A DNA stretch of 64,000 bases, from the NCBI RefSeq assembly GCF_021655555.1, contig NZ_AP023086.1, positions 3,502,685 to 3,566,684 on the forward strand, in the 5' to 3' direction. The notes under the pieces are model-generated. The model was not told where the DNA came from and did no database searches. It saw only the letters and a list, made by a program, of their open reading frames with translations. Position 1 is the first letter of the stretch. Each line of letters begins with the position of its first letter. This document shows, in pieces, positions 42,985 through 50,566 of the stretch. The translations under genes and the position numbers were made by a program. Origin of the DNA: Marinagarivorans cellulosilyticus. GTDB taxonomy: Bacteria; Pseudomonadota; Gammaproteobacteria; Pseudomonadales; Cellvibrionaceae.

Positions 42985-43887
42985 CTAGCATGCAATCGCG
43001 CAGTTTCGACCCTGATCTTTGGCGCTGTACAGTAGCTTGTCGGCGCGCTGCATAATGCTTTCAAAGCTGCTGTCTTCAGTGTTTAGGCGTGTCACCCCAA
43101 GGCTGACGGTGATGCAAAAGTGTTGCTCTTGATAGTTTAAAAGTGTTTGCTCACACTGACCTCTAATGCGCTCGGCAATTATTTTAGCGCCTTCTAAATC
43201 GGCCTCTGGGCAGCAAACAGCGAACTCTTCGCCGCCAAGTCGACCGACTATATCTGATTCGCGAACGATGCTGCGGCAGCATTCGGCAAGGCTCACTAAT
43301 GCCATGTCGCCAGCGGCGTGACCGTACCTATCGTTAACTAATTTAAAGTCGTCGATGTCGAGCATAATAACGGAAAGGCCGCGGTTGTAGCGTTTAGCGC
43401 GTGCAAACTCTGCGTGACTTTGAGTGAAAAAATGTCGCCGGTTATACACATGCGTTAATGCATCTGTTGATGCGAGTTGAGCAAGCTCTTTGTTGGCGAG
43501 TTCTAGCTTTTTTTGTCGCTCGCTAATTGCCAGTACTGAGCGTATGCGCGCAGCTAATACTTGAGGCTCCGTTGGTTCAAGTACGCATTCGTGCGCACCT
43601 AAGTCGAGGCTGTATATTAGCGTTTGGGGGTCTGAGCAGGAGGCTATAACTAAGACGGGGACCGATTTTGTTTTTGTCGCCGATTTAAGCTCGATAAGTG
43701 TATTGATTGTCTGGTCTTGCCAGTTATCAACGGTGAGTACGATAATGTCAGGAAGCTGAGTGTCGCAGTTGGCTTTGCAGGGTTTGCCAGGTCTTGTAAT
43801 GGCGGCTTTGTACCCTTCCTGCTGGAGGTAAAACTCGGTATTTTTAGCGCGCTCAACGTTTTGGTCGACAACTAAGGCTCGGGTCAT
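42985..43887 (-). CDS. Diguanylate cyclase with degenerate receiver domain
   Basis: A 300-aa protein: an N-terminal receiver-like domain (1-120), a short coiled coil, and a GGDEF domain (about 135-298). The catalytic motif is GGEEF (218-222), and the inhibitory I-site RxxD (RESD) lies five residues ahead, so it should make cyclic-di-GMP with product control. The receiver has Thr52 where the phosphorylated Asp belongs and Glu104 where the conserved Lys belongs, so it cannot work by normal phosphotransfer. It is convergent with the K+ channel gene, 9 bp apart. Confidence 0.9.
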   Translation of the reverse strand: MTRALVVDQNVERAKNTEFYLQQEGYKAAITRPGKPCKANCDTQLPDIIVLTVDNWQDQTINTLIELKSATKTKSVPVLVIASCSDPQTLIYSLDLGAHECVLEPTEPQVLAARIRSVLAISERQKKLELANKELAQLASTDALTHVYNRRHFFTQSHAEFARAKRYNRGLSVIMLDIDDFKLVNDRYGHAAGDMALVSLAECCRSIVRESDIVGRLGGEEFAVCCPEADLEGAKIIAERIRGQCEQTLLNYQEQHFCITVSLGVTRLNTEDSSFESIMQRADKLLYSAKDQGRNCAIAC

Positions 43888-44039
43888 TTGGATGGGGTCC
43901 TTGTGGTGACATTAACCTTAACTCAGTATAGAAAACTTTTAGTGCTTTGCTTCTTTTTTGTCAGAATTTGTATGAGGTCACAGCAGCGCCAAGCAAGCGG
44001 CGGCTTGTTGGCGCATTCAATTGTGTTTAGGGGTGGCGC

Positions 44040-44285
44040 TTAGTGAAAAACTTTGGGGATATTGAGGCTGGCAAGGCAAAGCTCGTCAGATGCAGCATCG
44101 TGGTCCGCGTTGAGTTCTTGCGGGCCAAGCTTGGCATTAAGTCGCTGCTCGGGTTTTACTCGATCAATAACTTTGTTTAATCGCACAATCGTTTGGTGCA
44201 ATTCAGTAATTGCAATATTGAGGTCGCTATTATCTTGCCTGGTATCAATGGTGCTGCGGCGTTCGGGGGCTTTGCGGTTGCTCAT
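44040..44285 (-). CDS. Small hypothetical protein, 81 aa
   Basis: The frame has a strong GGAGG about 5 nt before its ATG, which supports it as a real gene. The protein is soluble, with a basic N-terminus (MSNRKAPERRSTIDTRQ), a predicted amphipathic helix (ITELHQTIVRLNKVIDRV) that could dimerise, and an acidic tail. I do not recognise the family. It lies 69 bp after nrdB on the same strand and 152 bp before the diguanylate cyclase gene, so it may be read from the nrdB promoter. Confidence 0.6.
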   Translation of the reverse strand: MSNRKAPERRSTIDTRQDNSDLNIAITELHQTIVRLNKVIDRVKPEQRLNAKLGPQELNADHDAASDELCLASLNIPKVFH

Positions 44286-44353
44286 ATATCCTCCGGAAGA
44301 CCGAGCGGTGCTCGGTCAGTGTCAGTTCGCTAAGTGTTAGGGCGTTACTGGGG

Positions 44354-45595
44354 TTAGTCCCAGCTAAGGGCGCCGCCTGTTTGGTATTCGATCACACGCG
44401 TTTCAAAAAAGTTCTTTTCTTTGCGCAAATCCATGATTTCGCTCATCCAAGGGAATGGGTTTTTCGCTCCTGGGTAGGCTTCTGGCAGGCCAAGTTGTGC
44501 TAATCGGCGGTTGGCGATGAAGTGAAGGTATTCTTCCATAATACCTGCATTCATGCCGAGTACACCGCGGGGCATGGTGTCGCGTGCGTAATTGATTTCT
44601 AGCTCAGTACCTTCAAGAATCATCTGTGTAATTTCTTCAACAAATGATTCAGTCCATAAATGTGGGTTTTCCAACTTAATTTGGTTGATGACGTCGATGC
44701 CAAAGTTAAGGTGCATCGATTCATCGCGCAGAATGTATTGAAACTGCTCGGCAACGCCGGTCATCTTGTTGCGTCGGCCCATAGATAGGATTTGCGTAAA
44801 CCCGCAATAGAAGAAGATACCCTCGGTGACAACATAGAAGCCAATAAGATTACGCAGAAGCTCTTGGTCGGTTTCTGGCGTGCCTGTTTTGAACGTTGGG
44901 TCAATAATGCCACTTGTGTGCGATATGCTCCATGCCGCTTTTTTAGCAACAGAAGGTACTTCGCGGTACATATTGAAGACTTCGCCTTCGTCCATACCGA
45001 GTGACTCGATGCAGTACTGGTAGGCATGTGTGTGAATGGCTTCTTCAAATGCTTGGCGCAATAAGTATTGACGGGCTTCTGGGCATGTAATGTGGCGGTA
45101 AATAGCCAGCACTAGATTATTGGCTACTAGGGAGTCGGCTGTAGAGAAGTACCCTAATGAGCGCATAATGATGCGGCGCTCGTCGTCGCTAAGGCCATCT
45201 TTGCTTTTCCATGTTGCAACATCTTGCGTCATGTTAATTTCTTGTGGCATCCAGTGGTTTGCGCAGCCATCAAGATATTTTTGCCAAGCCCATTCGTACT
45301 TAAAGGGAACAAGTTGGTTCAGGTCTGCGCGGCAGTTGATCATGCGTTTGTCGTCAACTTGTACGCGCTGGGCACCCATTTCAAGCTCTTCAAGCCCTGG
45401 GGTCGGGTCAAGATTGGCGATAGCTTCTTGTGCTTCGCGAACGCTATCCGAAAGTGCAGCTTTAGGTGCCGAGGATGCAGTGCTTTCTATTTCAGCTGAA
45501 ACTTGTGCTTTTGGGGGGGCAGCATTTGCCGGAGCCTTCGGGGTTGGCTTGGTTTCAGTTGCTGTATCGTCGCCGTACTCGTCCCAACTTAACAT
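44354..45595 (-). CDS. nrdB: Class I ribonucleotide reductase beta subunit
   Basis: NrdB holds the di-metal centre and tyrosyl radical needed by NrdA to make dNTPs. The 413-aa protein has the metal ligand D154 (STADSL), then E185 and H188 (EEAIHTHAY) and the radical Tyr at 192, in the same spacing as E. coli Glu115, His118 and Tyr122. The second ligand pair lies in LRDESMHLNFG. An Ala/Pro-rich 45-residue N-terminal extension precedes the core. nrdA is not adjacent on either side. NrdR-like and DnaA boxes lie upstream. Confidence 0.95.
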   Translation of the reverse strand: MLSWDEYGDDTATETKPTPKAPANAAPPKAQVSAEIESTASSAPKAALSDSVREAQEAIANLDPTPGLEELEMGAQRVQVDDKRMINCRADLNQLVPFKYEWAWQKYLDGCANHWMPQEINMTQDVATWKSKDGLSDDERRIIMRSLGYFSTADSLVANNLVLAIYRHITCPEARQYLLRQAFEEAIHTHAYQYCIESLGMDEGEVFNMYREVPSVAKKAAWSISHTSGIIDPTFKTGTPETDQELLRNLIGFYVVTEGIFFYCGFTQILSMGRRNKMTGVAEQFQYILRDESMHLNFGIDVINQIKLENPHLWTESFVEEITQMILEGTELEINYARDTMPRGVLGMNAGIMEEYLHFIANRRLAQLGLPEAYPGAKNPFPWMSEIMDLRKEKNFFETRVIEYQTGGALSWD

Positions 45596-45739
45596 AATGG
45601 GTAATCCTGTAATTGCCTAATGATGAGGGTCTGCTTTAGTGTGCAAGGTGCTTGCTCTAGTTGATGTCTGCCTTGGTAGCTTAAAAGGAGTAAAAACTAT
45701 AAAGGGCTATCGAAGCGCGCTCTTGCTGCAGTTGCGATC

Positions 45740-45768
45740 AATATAGTCACCAACACTTTAAAACACAA
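45740..45768 (-). promoter_or_regulatory. Putative nrdB promoter
   Basis: On the minus strand TTGTGT (45768-45763), a 17-nt spacer and TATATT (45745-45740) form a plausible sigma-70 promoter. The -35 lies inside the first NrdR-like box, which fits repression by occlusion. The leader would be about 140 nt. Confidence 0.5.
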
Positions 45769-45809
45769 CATGTAGTGGTTAAAAAAGTTTTAAGCACTAC
45801 ATATGTACC
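45763..45809. promoter_or_regulatory. Pair of NrdR-like boxes
   Basis: ACACAACATGTAGTGG (45763-45778) is close to the NrdR consensus ACACWATATATWGTGT. A second, weaker box GCACTACATATGTACC starts at 45794. The start-to-start distance is 31 bp, three helical turns, which is the spacing known for paired NrdR boxes upstream of nrd operons. Confidence 0.6.
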
Positions 45810-45822
45810 TGTCGTCCACAAG

Positions 45823-45831
45823 TTATCCACA
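45823..45831. promoter_or_regulatory. DnaA box upstream of nrdB
   Basis: TTATCCACA is a perfect match to the strong DnaA box. A weaker look-alike, TCGTCCACA, lies just before it (45812-45820). DnaA is known to regulate nrdAB in E. coli, so a role in linking dNTP supply to initiation is plausible. A single site could also occur by chance. Confidence 0.5.
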
Positions 45832-45902
45832 ATTAGGCGTTTTTTAATCGCACTGCAGCGGCAGTTTATATTTCGTTAAGTGATAGCGAAGGCTATGCGA
45901 TA

Positions 45903-46616
45903 ATGCGATGCCCAAAAGAGGATTGTTCTGTGTTGCCTGTTTTATATTCTTTTCGTCGTTGCCCTTATGCGATGCGAGCGCGTTTGGCTTTGGCTATGAG
46001 TGGCTGTGCTGTTGTGTTAAGAGAGGTGAGTTTAAAAGCAAAGCCCAGTGATATGTTAAAAGCTTCACCTAAAGGCACCGTGCCGGTAATGGTGTTGCCT
46101 TGCGGTCGAGTGATTGATGAAAGCCTCGAGATTATGGCGTGGGCTTTTGAGCAGGGTCAGGGTTGTAGTGGCAAGTCCGGGGGGGGGAGCTTAAGTGTGC
46201 CGAACCTAAGTAGCCTAAACCTCAGCAGGTTAAACCATGCTCTTATTGAGGTGAATGATACCCATTTTAAATGTTGGTTAGATCGCTACAAATACGCTGA
46301 TCGCTATCGTGACTATACGCAAGAACAATCGCGGGCCGAAGCATCGGTATTCATCATGTCTTTGGAGTCGCATTTAAAGCACCAGCCGTACCTTTCTGGC
46401 GAGCATTTTGGTTTTTTAGATGCCGCTATTGCCCCGTTTGTGCGGCAATTTTCGGGTGTTGAACCCCATTGGTTTGAGCAACAGCGAGATTGGCCACATG
46501 TACTTGAGTGGTTGTCGGCTTTTAAGTGTTCTGAGTTGTTTTCGGCAATTATGCTCAAGTATTCGCCTTGGTGCGCACAAAAAGACAACGCAGAGGTGTG
46601 TTCATGGGGGAAGTAA
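45903..46616 (+). CDS. Glutathione S-transferase-like protein
   Basis: A 237-aa protein with an N-terminal thioredoxin-like GST domain: PVLYSFRRCPYAMRARLAL near residues 12-30 has the CPYAMR motif, followed by the cis-Pro region GTVPVMVLP and DESLEIMAW. The C-terminal helical domain (about 105-225) ends in Trp-rich helices. The exact substrate is unknown. ATG 45903 is used, though a GTG 9 codons later would also give a good N-terminus. Its end overlaps the DUF1415 gene by 13 bp. Confidence 0.8.
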   Translation: MRCPKEDCSVLPVLYSFRRCPYAMRARLALAMSGCAVVLREVSLKAKPSDMLKASPKGTVPVMVLPCGRVIDESLEIMAWAFEQGQGCSGKSGGGSLSVPNLSSLNLSRLNHALIEVNDTHFKCWLDRYKYADRYRDYTQEQSRAEASVFIMSLESHLKHQPYLSGEHFGFLDAAIAPFVRQFSGVEPHWFEQQRDWPHVLEWLSAFKCSELFSAIMLKYSPWCAQKDNAEVCSWGK

Positions 46617-47182
46617 ATCAGGCAGCACTAAAAGAGCAGGCGCTTTTGGCGACCCAAGCTTGGTTTGAGCGAGTGGTTTTAGGCTTGAATTTATGCCCGT
46701 ATGCTCACCAGCCAGCTAAATCCGGGAGCATTCGCTTTTGTACTTTTTTTGAAAGCGATGAAGAAAGTTTGTTTGAGTGCTTAGCGCGTGAGCTTGAATT
46801 GCTGGCTAATAGCGCCGCTGGCGAGCTTGAAACAACACTGATTGTATTGCCTGTAGGGTTTGAAGACTTTTTCTTTTACCTTTCAATGTTAGAGGCCGTT
46901 GATAATTGGCTGGCAAAAAACGGTTGGGAAGGGCTTTTTCAGGTGGCGAGCTTCCACCCTAACTACCAATTCGACGGATCTAGTGCTGATGATAGAGGCA
47001 ATTTAACGAATCGCTCGCCTTATCCAATTCTGCATCTATTGCGTGAAGAAAGCTTAACGAAAATAGTCGATAGCGGAGCTGATACAGCCGCAGTGCCAGA
47101 GCGCAATATAGCGCGCATTACTGGCCTGACCGATGCAGAAGTTGGCGAACTATTTCCATACATACATCAAAAACCGCTATAG
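46604..47182 (+). CDS. DUF1415 family protein
   Basis: A 192-aa cytoplasmic protein of a conserved but uncharacterised family. It has the family motifs RVVLGLNLCPYAHQP near the N-terminus and ASFHPNYQFDG near residue 125, both with conserved Cys, His and Asn. ATG 46604 has AGAGG 7 nt upstream and overlaps the GST-like gene, so the two are co-translated. The stop codon sits inside the loop of a terminator hairpin. Confidence 0.85.
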   Translation: MGEVNQAALKEQALLATQAWFERVVLGLNLCPYAHQPAKSGSIRFCTFFESDEESLFECLARELELLANSAAGELETTLIVLPVGFEDFFFYLSMLEAVDNWLAKNGWEGLFQVASFHPNYQFDGSSADDRGNLTNRSPYPILHLLREESLTKIVDSGADTAAVPERNIARITGLTDAEVGELFPYIHQKPL

Positions 47183-47196
47183 CGCGGTTTTTGATG
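47165..47196. terminator. Bidirectional terminator between DUF1415 and PhK-like genes
   Basis: A perfect 13-bp stem (47165-47177 with 47184-47196) has A-rich and T-rich centre tracts on either side, and its 6-nt loop includes the DUF1415 stop. It serves both convergent genes. Confidence 0.8.
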
Positions 47197-47211
47197 TAAA
47201 AGCAAAAAGCC

Positions 47212-50200
47212 TTACTGCTGTTGTGCTTCAGCCATATCTGTAATGGCTTTTTCCACGTAAGTTTGCAATGTTGCGGGTGATTCTTGCAGTAAAATATCGA
47301 TATCGCGCGTTTCACCGGTGTCGATACTGCGCTCTATAATTAATTTATGGGCCGCGGCTTCGACAATTTGAGCAATAACAACCGGTTGCTCAAAAAATAC
47401 GTCTGGGTTTTTGCTGCAGTAATGTGTAAAACCATAAAGCGCTTCGATCACTGCGCTTTTAAAGTATGCGGGGTGAATGTGGTGCGTTAGTTGGTCTATG
47501 TGTTGGGCAAAGCTTGCTTCGCTGGGTGTCATGGAGCTGCGGGTTAATTCGCAGTCGAGTGTAAAATCCTGCATATCTTTGCCGCCAAAGACAATGTGGC
47601 GGGCTTGGGCAAGGCTTTGCCAAATTTCCAGCAAGAAGTCTTCGTCAAAGTTGGTAATTAACCCGCGCTCAACACGCCACTCAAACCAATCGGTATCAAT
47701 GGCGTGCGCTGCTTCGGCATCGCTATTGGCAATGCCTGCATAACTTGCGCGCTTGTTGTTATAAGCTTGGGTAACGCCAAGAGAAAAGAGCTGGCGCTGT
47801 GACTCAAGGATGGTCTCAATTTTATTCAAGATATAGGATGGTGCTTGGGCGCCAAGCTCTTCTAAGGATAAAGGCTTGCCTTCTTCTTGCTTACAACACA
47901 AACGCAGCAAATTATGGAGTTGAACTGACCCTAAGCCTTTAAACAGGTCGGGTCGCGTACGCATTAGGCCGCCTATAGTGGCGAGAACCTCTTGGATGAG
48001 TGTGTGTTCTAGCGCGCTTTCAGTGACTTCGGAAATATCCTTATAAATCTCGGCATTGGGTTTAGCTTGCGCAAGGGTAATAAGCTTTTTCTGTTGATCG
48101 CCCACACTAATCGATAGGTGGCGGGCTGCAAGCATTGTTAGTGCGTCGCCAAGATCAATATGAGTGTGCCCCAAAATGGAAAAGCACGTACGAGCGCTTA
48201 GCCATTGGTTCTTAATTTGAGCGTTGAAGTATACATGTTTGATTAAGTCTTTAAGGCGAGCGTGCCCACCGCAATTGACATCATTATCGTTGACGTTGTC
48301 TTCTAGCGACCGACCCTGCATGAAAGCATTAATGGCATCGAATAGAGCTAAGTCAGAATCCGCACTAAATAAAGGGGCCGCCTCAGTAATTAAGTGTTCT
48401 TGAACAAGTTTGGGAGCGTACTCGCTAATATCGCGTGAGCGTGTTTTAAAAGGGGTTAGGCATAAGTTGGGTAAATGTAATTGGTTGTCGCGTGCTGCGC
48501 GTAGTGCAAGATTGGCTGAGGCATAGCCCACATGCTCGTGTTGGCTGCGTAATTGTAACTGCCATAGTGCATCAAAAAACTCAGCGGCGCCGGGTGTTTC
48601 GCAAAAACGTTGATCAACCATCCAAGTAAATACAGCCACCTCTTGGCTTAACCAGTGGTTGTGGATATGGGCGAGTTCACGCTCGATATTTTGCGTTGCC
48701 AGTGTGGTATCAAAACTACGGTAACCATTTTGTTCGCTTTGCAGCCATGACAGGCACAAACAGTGTGTACCGTTAATGGTATAGGTTTGGCTTGTGGCTA
48801 GGCTTTGTAAGCGGCGAGAAGGGCGGCCGGTTAGCCCCATGGTATCGTTGGCGCCTACTTGAGTGTATGCCTGCACCAGGTGCGGCGCAGAAATCACTTT
48901 GACAGGGTTGATGTCGTCGAGCGATTCGGCAATAACGCCATGTTTGGCAAGGTGCTGTTTGATCTCGTCGTTTTCAGCCAGTACAACTAAAGCTATTTGG
49001 CTTTTGGTAAAGCGGCGCGAGCGGCGGCGCATCACAAGTGGGTCTAGGTCGTCTTTGGTGACGTAACCTTCATCAAGCAGCAAGCCTGTGATGTACATGC
49101 TTTGTGCCCATACCAATGGCACGTTTTCGTTGGCGACACGCTTTTGGCTACGTGGATTTTTGCGCTCGGCATCAACGCTATCGGTAGGCACATAAAATAG
49201 TTCGGGCAGTAAACCAAAACCATCAACATTGACCATCAGCGACTCGAGCTTCTGGCGATAGGCTTTGGCCTGTGTTTTGTCGTCTTCAAAGAGCGCTTGA
49301 ATGTAAAGGTAGGTATAGAACAACGGCCATTCGGATTCGATATGCTCAAAACTGGCAAGCTCCGAGTGTTCGTAATAAATACGAGAGCTTTCTTCAATCG
49401 CTGTTTGGTGGCCGTCCCACAAAAAGCGCTTGCAGCCGTATTCACCAGCTAGCTTGCTTAAAATTTCGTTTCGTGTGGTTTCTATTTGTTTTTTGTTGCC
49501 AACGGCAAAAGCTGGGAAGCCAATAATGCTGAGTAGGGCGCTATCGACTTCTTTTGACAGGGACTCCCTTGGGAGCAGGCTGGCAAGCGTGTTGCGCGCC
49601 AGTGATACGGCGTCAGGGATGGTGTGAATAACGGCGCGCTTGCTGGCGTTTGGACCAAATAGGTTAAAGCCATCTAGGGCTTGCAGGGCCGCTTTTGCCA
49701 TGCCAACGGAGCTGGCATTAATTTCTGGTTTGCCGTTATTGATTTTATTGCCGCGCTCCCAAATGCCAAAGTCGGGAATGCGATAAGCGCTGGAAATGTA
49801 ATAGACCAAGTTCTGAATAAAATCGACTTCACCAAAAGTGCGAATAATGCGCAGGCCAGAGCCTGTCATTTGCGCCATCATCAATAAAAATATTGAAGTG
49901 GCATCTATCTGTAAGTGGCCCCACGCATCATCAGCAACAACCGGAAGCCCGGTGGCTGTATCGTATTTTGCATGCAGTGCATCAAGAGGGTGCAGTGTGT
50001 GTTTAAATTTTTCGACTTTATCGGCTTGCCGCATCATTGATAGTAGTAAGCCACGCATCAATTTAATGGTGGTTTGCTCAAGTTGATCTGCGCGCTCACT
50101 TTCGTGCTGCCTACGATAAGCTAGCCCCAGCGCCCAAATACTCATAATGGAATAAACGTTATCGCGTACCCATGCGTCGGTGTAATCACCGTGGGTGGTA

Positions 50201-50379
50201 ACAGCCGTGCTGGCAGGCATTAGCCCTGTTACAGGGTGTTGACGGCACATAATAACGGTTTCGACTTGATCAAAAATAGCGTCGAGCTTTTCACGATTAT
50301 TCATAATTAAAGGCACGTATTGTGTGAAACTATTGGTGGCCGCTGGGTCTTCTCTGGGTGCGATAAGCCCGTGCGGCAT
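47212..50379 (-). CDS. Bacterial homologue of phosphorylase kinase alpha/beta subunit (GH15-like domain)
   Basis: A 1055-aa cytoplasmic protein. The N-terminal (alpha/alpha)6 glucoamylase-like domain (about 25-450) carries AWVRDNVYS (69-77), WGHLQIDATS (153-162), FGIWERG (204-210), NASSVGMAKAAL (221-232) and SEWPLFYTYLY (349-359), strings I know from human PHKA1. The similarity goes on past the catalytic-type domain (LAENDEIK, LTGRPSRRL), and the C-terminal third has the TRPDLF region. In animals these subunits regulate a kinase that activates glycogen phosphorylase; no such kinase is near. Glu350 could be a general acid. Met26 is an alternative start; neither has a clear SD. Catalytic or scaffold role is open. 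Confidence 0.85.
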   Translation of the reverse strand: MPHGLIAPREDPAATNSFTQYVPLIMNNREKLDAIFDQVETVIMCRQHPVTGLMPASTAVTTHGDYTDAWVRDNVYSIMSIWALGLAYRRQHESERADQLEQTTIKLMRGLLLSMMRQADKVEKFKHTLHPLDALHAKYDTATGLPVVADDAWGHLQIDATSIFLLMMAQMTGSGLRIIRTFGEVDFIQNLVYYISSAYRIPDFGIWERGNKINNGKPEINASSVGMAKAALQALDGFNLFGPNASKRAVIHTIPDAVSLARNTLASLLPRESLSKEVDSALLSIIGFPAFAVGNKKQIETTRNEILSKLAGEYGCKRFLWDGHQTAIEESSRIYYEHSELASFEHIESEWPLFYTYLYIQALFEDDKTQAKAYRQKLESLMVNVDGFGLLPELFYVPTDSVDAERKNPRSQKRVANENVPLVWAQSMYITGLLLDEGYVTKDDLDPLVMRRRSRRFTKSQIALVVLAENDEIKQHLAKHGVIAESLDDINPVKVISAPHLVQAYTQVGANDTMGLTGRPSRRLQSLATSQTYTINGTHCLCLSWLQSEQNGYRSFDTTLATQNIERELAHIHNHWLSQEVAVFTWMVDQRFCETPGAAEFFDALWQLQLRSQHEHVGYASANLALRAARDNQLHLPNLCLTPFKTRSRDISEYAPKLVQEHLITEAAPLFSADSDLALFDAINAFMQGRSLEDNVNDNDVNCGGHARLKDLIKHVYFNAQIKNQWLSARTCFSILGHTHIDLGDALTMLAARHLSISVGDQQKKLITLAQAKPNAEIYKDISEVTESALEHTLIQEVLATIGGLMRTRPDLFKGLGSVQLHNLLRLCCKQEEGKPLSLEELGAQAPSYILNKIETILESQRQLFSLGVTQAYNNKRASYAGIANSDAEAAHAIDTDWFEWRVERGLITNFDEDFLLEIWQSLAQARHIVFGGKDMQDFTLDCELTRSSMTPSEASFAQHIDQLTHHIHPAYFKSAVIEALYGFTHYCSKNPDVFFEQPVVIAQIVEAAAHKLIIERSIDTGETRDIDILLQESPATLQTYVEKAITDMAEAQQQ

Positions 50380-50485
50380 AAATTTGTGCGATCATTTAGC
50401 AAGTTTTTAGGTCGACTAAAACGGCGTTGTATTTTCTTAGCATAGACAATAAAAGTGCATAACGACCATTAGTATAGGGGCTTTG

Positions 50486-50514
50486 ATTATAACAAGAGCA
50501 ATTTAAACGCCAAA
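50486..50514 (-). promoter_or_regulatory. Putative extended -10 promoter of the PhK-like gene
   Basis: On the minus strand TGTTATAAT gives an extended -10 (TATAAT at 50491-50486), with a weak -35 TTTGGC at 50514-50509 and a 17-nt spacer. The leader would be about 100 nt. Confidence 0.55.
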
Positions 50515-50545
50515 GTGAATTGGACGGTCAAATAAATCTTAGGTG

Positions 50546-50566
50546 AGCCTAGTGTAGCGCTAGGCT
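50546..50566 (-). terminator. Hairpin at the dxs stop
   Basis: AGCCTAG (50546-50552) pairs with CTAGGCT (50560-50566), overlapping the dxs stop codon. A weak T-rich stretch follows on the minus strand, so termination is only possible. Confidence 0.35.

Larger units (their letters stand above)
45596..45902. other. 307-bp nrdB upstream region with regulatory sites
   Basis: No gene is present between nrdB (minus) and the GST-like gene (plus). The region contains a likely nrdB promoter (45740-45768), a pair of NrdR-like boxes (45763-45809) and a perfect DnaA box (45823-45831), listed separately. Confidence 0.6.

Noticed and set aside
45120..45620. Open frame of 166 codons on the plus strand opposite nrdB
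   Set aside because: Antisense to the conserved nrdB coding sequence and low-complexity in translation (Ser/Ala-rich); no supporting signal.
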